A program made the translations under genes and the position numbers. Under the pieces are notes generated by a model that saw nothing but the letters and a program-made list of their open reading frames with translations, did no database searches and was not told where the DNA came from. DNA of 5,243 nt, from assembly GCF_937919355.1 (NCBI RefSeq), contig NZ_CALFSA010000128.1:1-5243 (forward strand). Reading direction: 5' to 3'. Origin of the DNA: an uncultured Methanofollis sp. Its GTDB lineage: Archaea > Halobacteriota > Methanomicrobia > Methanomicrobiales > Methanofollaceae. Shown one piece after another: positions 1-4,945 of the stretch (position 1 is the stretch's first letter; each line of letters starts with the position of its first letter).

Positions 1-84
1 TGCCACATCGGCACCCCGACGGCCGAGGGGCAGTACGACATCAGGGAACTGAGGCGGGTGCAGGAGTTACTTGCGTACAGGTGA
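1..84 (+). CDS. C-terminal end of an unrecognised protein (5' truncated by window edge)
   Basis: An open frame enters from the left edge and ends at TGA 82-84, giving 27 residues that begin CHIGTPTAEGQYD and end ELLAYR. Twenty-four of the 27 codons end in G or C, matching the bias of the other genes here, while the other two forward frames lack this pattern. That makes it very likely to be real coding sequence. I do not recognise the family from this tail. It shows a short Gly/Thr/Pro stretch followed by a charged amphipathic helix (RELRRVQELL). A T6 tract follows the stop by 3 nt, consistent with the end of a transcript. It converges with the sensor gene on the opposite strand. Confidence refers to its being a gene; the function is unknown. 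Confidence 0.7.
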   Translation, partial: CHIGTPTAEGQYDIRELRRVQELLAYR

Positions 85-93
85 ATGTTTTTT
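85..93 (+). terminator. Oligo-T transcription end of the left-edge gene
   Basis: Six consecutive T residues (88-93) lie directly after the TGA at 82-84. Archaeal RNA polymerase terminates at short oligo-T tracts on the non-template strand without needing a hairpin, so this is a plausible end for the + strand gene. No stem-loop precedes it. Confidence 0.45.
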
Positions 94-163
94 GAGGAAA
101 GAAGGAAGGGAGGCGGGTGAGGATGCCGGGGAATTTTCATCTCCCGGCTGTACTCACCCCCGC
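94..163 (-). terminator. Nested GC-rich stem-loop plus pyrimidine tract after the sensor gene
   Basis: The convergent intergenic region folds into a nested hairpin. The outer arms are GGGTGAG at 115-121 and CTCACCC at 153-159; the inner arms are GCCGGG at 125-130 and CCCGGC at 143-148. Read on the minus strand, the structure is followed by a 20-nt run made only of pyrimidines (113 down to 94). This fits a 3' end or terminator of the minus-strand sensor gene whose stop is at 172-174. One inner arm comes from sequence that matches that gene's coding repeat, so the hairpin may have formed from decayed coding DNA. Termination activity is inferred. Confidence 0.4.
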
Positions 164-183
164 AATGGCCTTCAAACGTCCTG
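134..183 (-). repeat. Decayed third copy of the 402-bp sensor repeat
   Basis: Two blocks here match the start of the coding repeat in the same order and orientation. Block 162-183 aligns with 965-987 at 19 of 23 columns, with one base missing. Block 134-150 is identical over 17 nt to 500-516 and 902-918, which encode the QPGDEN segment. In the intact units the two blocks are about 46 nt apart; here they are about 11 nt apart, so roughly 35 nt have been lost. Residues Gln317 and Asp318 of the sensor protein fall exactly two periods (2 x 134) after Gln49 and Asp50, so the remnant is in register. The single-base loss creates the TGA that now ends the gene. Confidence 0.7.
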
Positions 184-1131
184 CATGGCGGGGACCATCG
201 CATCGACGCCCACCAGGCCGACGAAGGCGCCGCTGGAGTTTTTGATGGGTGCGTACGCAACGGTGTCGGTGTACGTCCCGGCGCAGGGCTTCACAAAGCC
301 GGTGAGGATGACGGTATCCGCCGCACTCATGGTGTACTGATCGCCGATCGCAGCCGCATACTTGCTGCTGCCGTATTCTGCATCCACGACATACTCGACG
401 GCATCCCCTGCTTTCCGCATTGTATAGGCGTAGGTGATGTTGTTGTTGGACGCCCGGACGGCATTGAGCTGGTCGCGGATGGCGATGAACGCCGTCGTGT
501 TTTCATCTCCCGGCTGAAGCGCCGCCATGGCGTCGCCGTCGATCCGGGCCGCAGTATCCGCGGCAAGGGCCTTCATGTCGGCCGGCGCGACCGTGCTCCA
601 TGTGTCGATACCCACCAGCCCGACGACAGTACCGCTGGAGTTCTTGACAGGAGCGTACCCGGAGGTGCTGGTGTACGTTTCAGCGGAGGGTTCCACAAAG
701 CCGGCGAGAAACACCGTGTCATTCTCCGTCGGGACGTACACCTCGCCGATCGCGGCCGCGTAACTGCTGCTGCCATAGTTTGCATCCACGACGTACTCGG
801 TGGCATTCGCGGTTTTCCGCATCGTACCGATGTAGACGACGTTGGGATTGGACGCCCGGACAGCATTGAGCTGGTCGCGGAGGGCGATGAACGCCGTCGT
901 GTTTTCATCTCCCGGCTGAAGCGCCGCCATGGCGTCGCCGTCGATCCGGGCCGCAATATCCACTGCAAGGGCCTTCATGTCGTCCTGCGAGAGTGCCACG
1001 GACGCAGGTCCCGTCTCCCCGGATGCCGATTTCGTCTCACCGGATGGGAATAGGATCACAAGCGCTGCTGCAATGATGATCAGGGCGAGAACGCCGACGA
1101 CCAATCCGACGAGAAGATTCTGACGGGTCAT
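172..1131 (-). CDS. Membrane-anchored tandem Cache/PDC-like extracytoplasmic protein
   Basis: This 319-residue protein has one hydrophobic segment near the N terminus (about residues 6-28), then a short Ser/Gly/Glu-rich linker and two ungapped 134-residue repeats (51-184 and 185-318), identical at about 93 of 134 positions. Each repeat runs from a KALA..AARIDGDA helix through QPGDEN, LRDQLNAVRAS, TMRK, EYVVDA, AAAIG and YAP(V/I)KNSSG to VGLVG(I/V)D. This order is typical of the PDC/Cache ligand-sensing fold of receptor ectodomains. No kinase, HAMP, methyl-accepting or cyclase domain is present, so it may be a stand-alone sensor, binding or surface protein. Seven N-X-S/T sequons (Asn77, 109, 137, 164, 211, 231, 298) would allow surface glycosylation. 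There is one cysteine (283) and no lipobox. The ATG is preceded by GGAG (1140-1143) with 8-nt spacing. The ligand is unknown. The C terminus falls exactly at a repeat boundary and is followed by a third-repeat remnant, so the protein is probably shortened. Confidence 0.85.
   Translation of the reverse strand: MTRQNLLVGLVVGVLALIIIAAALVILFPSGETKSASGETGPASVALSQDDMKALAVDIAARIDGDAMAALQPGDENTTAFIALRDQLNAVRASNPNVVYIGTMRKTANATEYVVDANYGSSSYAAAIGEVYVPTENDTVFLAGFVEPSAETYTSTSGYAPVKNSSGTVVGLVGIDTWSTVAPADMKALAADTAARIDGDAMAALQPGDENTTAFIAIRDQLNAVRASNNNITYAYTMRKAGDAVEYVVDAEYGSSKYAAAIGDQYTMSAADTVILTGFVKPCAGTYTDTVAYAPIKNSSGAFVGLVGVDAMVPAMQDV
178..579 (-). repeat. Coding repeat unit 2 (134 codons)
   Basis: This is the second Cache/PDC unit (residues 185-318), aligned without gaps to unit 1. 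It matches unit 1 at about 42 of its first 45 residues and is less similar in the region corresponding to EVYVPTEN versus DQYTMSAA. It carries the only cysteine of the protein (Cys283, where unit 1 has Ser149). Confidence 0.9.
580..981 (-). repeat. Coding repeat unit 1 (134 codons)
   Basis: This is the first Cache/PDC unit of the sensor gene (residues 51-184). It is offset from unit 2 by exactly 402 bp with no gap. The block 883-955 is identical to 481-553 over 73 nt including third codon positions, while the stretch encoding residues about 131-160 differs substantially. Conservation is therefore concentrated in the first third of the unit. Confidence 0.9.
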
Positions 1132-1144
1132 ACCACAGACTCCA

Positions 1145-1199
1145 TTAATAGCATATCGCAGATATGCTGATTAAACATTTTTAATCATAGCATGGCTAT
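1145..1199 (-). promoter_or_regulatory. AT-rich leader of the sensor gene with three abutting inverted repeats
   Basis: Three abutting inverted repeats fill this stretch. They are AGCATATC/GATATGCT (arms 1150-1157 and 1161-1168, 3-nt loop), TGATTAAA/TTTAATCA (1168-1175 and 1180-1187, 4-nt loop) and ATAGC/GCTAT (1187-1191 and 1195-1199, 3-nt loop). The motif TTAAT-(0 to 3 nt)-AGCAT occurs three times in alternating orientation (1145-1154, 1164-1174 reversed, 1181-1193). The cluster begins 14 bp upstream of the sensor start codon, in DNA much richer in A+T than the genes. It could be an operator array or a structured 5' leader. TATA-like candidates on the minus strand lie near 1196-1201 (TATAGC) and 1225-1234 (CTAAATTATG), but neither is decisive. 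Confidence 0.5.
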
Positions 1200-1279
1200 A
1201 CGCTCTGATATTGAGATTTGCCTGCATAATTTAGGACCAATTAGAAAATTCCCTGAGCGTCTGGCCGAATAACAGGCGA

Positions 1280-1313
1280 CTCCACCCGGCAAAATATCAA
1301 TCCGGGGGTGGAG
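1280..1313. other. Hairpin between the operon end and the sensor promoter region
   Basis: The sequences CTCCACCC (1280-1287) and GGGTGGAG (1306-1313) form an 8-bp stem. Two further G-C pairs (1288-1289 with 1302-1303) form past a 2-nt bulge. It lies 16 nt beyond the T8 tract in the direction of aroC transcription and is not itself followed by a T run on either strand. It may be a backup 3' structure of the aroC mRNA. Its function is uncertain. Confidence 0.3.
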
Positions 1314-1328
1314 CGAGATGAGACGGTC

Positions 1329-1336
1329 AAAAAAAA
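1329..1336 (-). terminator. T8 transcription end after aroC
   Basis: On the minus strand eight consecutive T residues begin 2 nt after the aroC TAA (1341-1339). An uninterrupted oligo-T run directly after the stop is the usual intrinsic termination signal in archaea and marks the likely 3' end of the pheA-aroA-aroKE-aroC transcript. Confidence 0.65.
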
Positions 1337-1338
1337 GA

Positions 1339-2337
1339 TTAATCCTGGGCCTGCCCGCCATACATCCCCTGCTCCAGCACCGCGTCGACGAGGACGAGGG
1401 CGAGCATCGCCTCCGCCACCGGGACAAGACGGAAGGCGATGCAGGGGTCGTGCCGACCGGCGATGGCGATCTCCCTCTCCTCCCCGCGGATGTCCACGGT
1501 CCTCTGGGGGAGGGCGATGGAGGGCGTCGGCTTCACCGCCAGGCGGACGACGACCTCCTGCCCTGTCGAGATACCGCCGAGGACGCCGCCGGCATGGTTG
1601 GAGAGGAAGCCCGAGGTGCCCATGGCGTCGTTGTTCTCCGAGCCATAGAGGCGTGCGGCGGCAAAACCCTCGCCTATCTCGACACCCTTCACCGCCCCGA
1701 TCCCCATCAATGCCCCGGCGATGGCGGCGTCGAGTTTGCCGAAGACCGGACTCCCGAGGCCGGGCGGGACCCCCGAGGCCCGAACCTCGACGACCCCGCC
1801 GACAGAGTCGCCGCGGGCCTGCGCCGCACGCACCTCGGCCTCCATCTCCGCGGGGTCTGTCTTCCCGTGCACCTCGCGGACAGACCCGGCGACCGCGATC
1901 CCGTGCGTCTTCAGGACAGCAACCGCCACAGCCCCGGCCGCGACCCGTGCCGCCGTCTCCCGTCCAGAACTCCGGCCACCGCCCCGGTGGTCACGGAGGC
2001 CGTACTTCTGCAGGTACGTGTAGTCGGCGTGGCCGGGACGGAAGACGTCGCGGAGGGCGTCGTAGTCGCCGCTTTGGACGTCCCTGTTCCTGATCAGCAG
2101 GGCGATGGGCGTGCCGGTGGTCTTCCCCTCGAAGACGCCGGAGAGGACCTCGACGTCGTCGGTCTCCTTCCGCGGCGAGGCAAGGGGACCTCCGGGGCGG
2201 CGGCGGTCGAGCATCGGCTGAATGTCCCCCGCGGAGAGGGGGAGGCCCGGCGGGACGCCGTCGATGACGGCGCCAATCGCGGGGCCGTGGCTCTCCCCGA
2301 AGGTCGTCACCCTGAAGAACTGTCCGAAGGTGTTCAT
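1339..2337 (-). CDS. aroC: Chorismate synthase AroC
   Basis: AroC removes phosphate from 5-enolpyruvylshikimate 3-phosphate to give chorismate, using reduced FMN; it is the last common step of aromatic biosynthesis and is cytosolic. The 332-residue product begins MNTFGQFFRVTTFGESHG, the standard start of the family, and contains all three signature regions: GESHGPAIG (14-22, with His17), GGGRSSGRETAARVAAGA (119-136) and GRHDPCIAF (294-302). The second catalytic-type histidine is His103 in RPGHAD. Its length is slightly below the family's usual 340-390 residues, and nothing appears missing inside. The ATG overlaps the TGA of aroKE by 4 nt (ATGA), with GGGAGGTG at 2346-2353 placed 8 nt upstream, so translation is probably coupled. 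It is the last gene of the operon and is followed at once by a T8 tract. Confidence 0.96.
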   Translation of the reverse strand: MNTFGQFFRVTTFGESHGPAIGAVIDGVPPGLPLSAGDIQPMLDRRRPGGPLASPRKETDDVEVLSGVFEGKTTGTPIALLIRNRDVQSGDYDALRDVFRPGHADYTYLQKYGLRDHRGGGRSSGRETAARVAAGAVAVAVLKTHGIAVAGSVREVHGKTDPAEMEAEVRAAQARGDSVGGVVEVRASGVPPGLGSPVFGKLDAAIAGALMGIGAVKGVEIGEGFAAARLYGSENNDAMGTSGFLSNHAGGVLGGISTGQEVVVRLAVKPTPSIALPQRTVDIRGEEREIAIAGRHDPCIAFRLVPVAEAMLALVLVDAVLEQGMYGGQAQD

Positions 2338-3683
2338 TCCCCGAGCACCTCCCGCACGGTCCTGTCATCCACCCTGATCCCGGTCATATGGAGGAACTGT
2401 TCGCAGGCCTGATACACAAACATCTCGGTCCCCGGGATGGTGCGACAGCCGCGGGCCGTCGCCGTCCTGAGGAGGGGGGTCTCCTTCGGGGTATAGACGA
2501 GGTCGAAGACAGTCATGCCGGGCCCGAGGTCTTCAGGCGCGAGGAGGGAGTGGGGGTCGCCGGCCATGCCGACAGGCGTGGCGTGGACGACGACCTCCGG
2601 ACGGACACTCCCGAAGTCACTAAGCGATCCGGCCTCGCACCCGAAACGTGCGGCAAGGATCTCTGCCTTCCCGGCGTCGCGGGCAAGGACGGTCACCCGG
2701 TACCCCAGGCTCTGGAGGGCATAGACCGCCGCCGCGGCCGCACCCCCGGCACCGAGGACGACGGCCCTCTCCGCCGCGACCCCTTCGAGGGGGCGGCGCA
2801 CGCCGACCCAGTCGGTGTTCGAGGCCCTGACATGGTCGCCGCAGAGCACGAGGGTGTTGGCGGCGCCGATCGCCGCCGCGTGCCTGTCGGCCTCGTCCGC
2901 GGCAGCAAGGGCCGCCTCCTTGTAGGGGATGGTGACGGAGAGGCCGCGGACGCCGAGGGAGCGGGCGGCACCGAGGACCGCCGCGAAGTCGGGGTGGTCG
3001 AAGAAAGTGTACGAGGCGTCCATGCCGTACCTCGCAAAGAGGGCATTGTAGAGGAGGGGACTCCTGCTGTGCAGGGCAGGGTGCCCGGCGATCCCGTAGA
3101 GGCCGGTTGCCGGGTCGGGGGCGTCGAGACGCTCCGCCTCGCCGGGCGGGAGGGCGAAACCTGCAGGGAGGGAGACAGGGTCACGCCTCCCGGAAAGGCG
3201 GGATACCACATCGTCTGCGACCATGTCGGGCCTGCGGCCTCCTGTCCGGACACAGATGTCCGCGGCCGCGAGGTAGAAGGGCCGCCGCCTGTGGAGGAGG
3301 GCCCGCACTTCATCCTCAGGGGGAAGGCCGGTGAGGGGCGGGCGGTCAGAACCTGCGGTCCTCGTGATGACCTCCCCGGCACTCGCCTCAAGGAGGACGA
3401 CGGTCCCTCCCTTCCGGAGGACGCGGACATTCTCCGGGTCGAGGACGGCACCGCCGCCCGTGGCTATGACACCGCGGAAATCGGCAAGGCCGGCGATCAC
3501 CTCCCTCTCCAGGGAGCGGAAGGTCGCCTCCCCGGCAGAGGCGAAGATGGCGGGGACCGGCATCCCGGCCCTCTCCTCGATGAGGGCGTCGGTGTCAAGG
3601 AAGGGGAGAGAGAGTCGTCGGGCGATCATCTTTCCGACCGTCGTCTTGCCCGTGCCCCGGTAGCCTATCAGGACGACCTTCAC
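2334..3683 (-). CDS. aroKE: Fused shikimate kinase (AroK type) and shikimate dehydrogenase (AroE)
   Basis: This bifunctional 449-residue protein would catalyse two consecutive steps: 3-dehydroshikimate to shikimate (C-terminal domain) and shikimate to shikimate 3-phosphate (N-terminal domain). The kinase domain (about 1-165) is a bacterial-style P-loop enzyme: Walker A GYRGTGKT (7-14), FLDTD (Asp30, Asp32), Arg56 in FRSLE, GGG 76-78, lid Arg114 in DRPPL, and RRPFY near 133-137. A linker of about 30 residues leads to AroE (about 194-449): SRSP (206-209), SVTIPYK with catalytic-type Lys255, GAANT (Asn276), NTD (Asp291), GAGGA nucleotide loop (311-315), ATPVGM, DLVYTP (Tyr397) and a C-terminal EMFVYQ (Gln425). 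I chose the GTG at 3683-3681. It gives the usual VKVVLIGYRGTGKTT beginning, overlaps the aroA stop by 4 nt (GTGA), and has AAGGAGG 10 nt upstream. An ATG at 3740 would add 19 unsupported residues inside aroA. All core motifs are intact, so both activities are likely. Confidence 0.93.
   Translation of the reverse strand: MKVVLIGYRGTGKTTVGKMIARRLSLPFLDTDALIEERAGMPVPAIFASAGEATFRSLEREVIAGLADFRGVIATGGGAVLDPENVRVLRKGGTVVLLEASAGEVITRTAGSDRPPLTGLPPEDEVRALLHRRRPFYLAAADICVRTGGRRPDMVADDVVSRLSGRRDPVSLPAGFALPPGEAERLDAPDPATGLYGIAGHPALHSRSPLLYNALFARYGMDASYTFFDHPDFAAVLGAARSLGVRGLSVTIPYKEAALAAADEADRHAAAIGAANTLVLCGDHVRASNTDWVGVRRPLEGVAAERAVVLGAGGAAAAAVYALQSLGYRVTVLARDAGKAEILAARFGCEAGSLSDFGSVRPEVVVHATPVGMAGDPHSLLAPEDLGPGMTVFDLVYTPKETPLLRTATARGCRTIPGTEMFVYQACEQFLHMTGIRVDDRTVREVLGE
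2346..2353 (-). promoter_or_regulatory. Ribosome binding site of aroC
   Basis: GGGAGGTG on the minus strand sits 8 nt before the aroC ATG (2337) and inside the last codons of aroKE. It supports the ATGA overlap start. Confidence 0.7.
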
Positions 3684-4945
3684 AGCAGACCCGCCTCCTT
3701 CAGAGAATCCCAGAAACCGGGAAAGGACTTGTCCACGCATTCTGCATGGAGGATCTTCACATCCCCGGCGCCAAGGCCGATCACGGCCGCGCTCATCGCC
3801 GTCCTGTGGTCGTTCACCGGGTCCACGACACCGCCCCGGAGGGGAGAGGGGGTGATGATCAGGGCGTCCTCCGTGACGGCCACACGGCCGCCGAGGCCCC
3901 GCAACACCCGCACGACCGCAGCGACCCGGTCGCTCTCCTTGTACCTGAGATGGGCGATGCCGGTGATCGTCGTCGGCCCGCGTGCAAAGGCCGCCACCGC
4001 CGCAAGGGTCTGGACGGTGTCGGGCGAGGCGGCCATGTCGATCGTGGTCCCGTCGAGGTCGCCGTCCGACTCAAGGACGACGGCGTCTCCGTCAGCACTG
4101 ACCCGGCAGCCCATCCTCTCAAGGGCGTCGAGGAAGAGGCGGTCGCCCTGGAGGGAGGAGAGGTCGAGGTTTCTCACCGCCGCCCGCCCACCGCAGACGG
4201 CGGCGACGGCAAAGAAGTACGAGGCCGAGGACCAGTCGCCCTCGACTGAATAGGGACGGCCCCTGTACCGGGCGGGCCGGACGATGAAACGGCCCTCTCC
4301 CTCCCTCTCCACGGGGACGCCGAAGGCCTCCATCACCGCGGCCGTGAGGTCGAGGTACGACGCCGAGACCGGCGGGGTGGTGAGTGAGAGGTCGAGGCCC
4401 TCCACATAGCAGGGGGCGGCGATGAGGAGGGCCGAGACGAACTGACTGGAGACGTCGCCCCGCATCGCGGCGGCGCCGCCCCGCACGGGCCCCGCGACCG
4501 TCAGGGGCGGAAAGCCCGCCCTCTTTTCGTAGGCGACCCTGCCGCCGAGGGCGGCGATGGCGTCGCCGAGGGGACCGACCGGCCTCTCCTGCATACGCAG
4601 ACTCCCGGTGAGAGTGACTGGCCGGGGAGAGAGTGTGGCGATGCCGGCGAGGAAACGGAGAGTCGTCCCCGAGTCGCCGGCGTCAACCGTGGCCGAACCA
4701 GAAAGGGGGAGGACGCCTGCACAGCCGCGGACGAGGACGCTGTCACCTTCGTCGAAGGTCCGTATGCCGAGGGCGGCGAGGCCATCACGCGTCCTGGTGG
4801 TGTCCCCGGACCTGACAGGGCCGACGATGCGGGACTCTCCCTCCGCAAGGGCGGCGGTGACAAGGGCGCGGTGGGTGAGGCTCTTCGAGGGCGGGGCCGT
4901 GACGGTGACGTCGACGCCCCGGCGGCGGGAGAGGGTCACCTCCAT
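3680..4945 (-). CDS. aroA: 3-phosphoshikimate 1-carboxyvinyltransferase (EPSP synthase)
   Basis: AroA transfers the enolpyruvyl group of PEP to the 5-hydroxyl of shikimate 3-phosphate, giving EPSP, the substrate of AroC. The 421-residue product has the normal length and motifs in order: PPSKSLTHRAL (18-28; Lys21, Ser22, Arg26 for substrate binding), DAGDSGTTLRFL (88-99), RMQERP with Arg121, GDVSSQF (163-169), GDWSSASYFF (236-245), SPDTVQ with likely catalytic Asp309, RYKESDR (334-340), NDHRTAMSAA (378-387) and KSFPGFW (406-412). The PEP-binding loop reads DSGTTLR, where the E. coli-type enzyme has NAGTAMR. The ATG at 4945 lies inside the last codons of pheA (10-nt overlap) and has GGAGG 7 nt upstream. 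The frame stays open upstream to 5191, but those codons lie in the pheA gene and have no family similarity. The stop overlaps the GTG start of aroKE. Confidence 0.96.
   Translation of the reverse strand: MEVTLSRRRGVDVTVTAPPSKSLTHRALVTAALAEGESRIVGPVRSGDTTRTRDGLAALGIRTFDEGDSVLVRGCAGVLPLSGSATVDAGDSGTTLRFLAGIATLSPRPVTLTGSLRMQERPVGPLGDAIAALGGRVAYEKRAGFPPLTVAGPVRGGAAAMRGDVSSQFVSALLIAAPCYVEGLDLSLTTPPVSASYLDLTAAVMEAFGVPVEREGEGRFIVRPARYRGRPYSVEGDWSSASYFFAVAAVCGGRAAVRNLDLSSLQGDRLFLDALERMGCRVSADGDAVVLESDGDLDGTTIDMAASPDTVQTLAAVAAFARGPTTITGIAHLRYKESDRVAAVVRVLRGLGGRVAVTEDALIITPSPLRGGVVDPVNDHRTAMSAAVIGLGAGDVKILHAECVDKSFPGFWDSLKEAGLL
3694..3700 (-). promoter_or_regulatory. Ribosome binding site that decides the aroKE start
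   Basis: AAGGAGG on the minus strand lies 10 nt upstream of the GTG at 3683. The upstream ATG at 3740 would place this strong site inside the coding sequence, so the site favours the GTG start. Confidence 0.7.

Noticed and set aside
71..340. An 89-codon + strand frame across the convergent intergenic region
   Set aside because: It overlaps the sensor gene in antisense, its codons lack the local third-position bias, and it crosses the T6 tract and the hairpin region.
178..981. The 402-bp direct repeats as a mobile element or CRISPR-like array
   Set aside because: Both units are in frame within one gene and encode a protein domain. There are no spacers, terminal inverted repeats or transposase.
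1280..1336. The hairpin and T8 tract as one bacterial-type intrinsic terminator
   Set aside because: In the direction of aroC transcription the T tract comes before the hairpin, which is the wrong order for a hairpin-then-U terminator. The T8 tract alone fits archaeal termination better.
1318..2412. A 364-codon + strand frame opposite aroC
   Set aside because: It lies antisense to a complete chorismate synthase, is Arg/Asp/Gly-rich and low in hydrophobic core residues, and is explained by the codon bias of aroC.
2388..4253. A 621-codon open frame on the + strand, antisense to aroKE and aroA
   Set aside because: Its product is dominated by Gly, Arg, Glu and Asp with no recognisable motif and no ribosome binding site. 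Long open antisense frames are expected opposite G/C-biased genes, and the minus strand here encodes two unmistakable enzymes.
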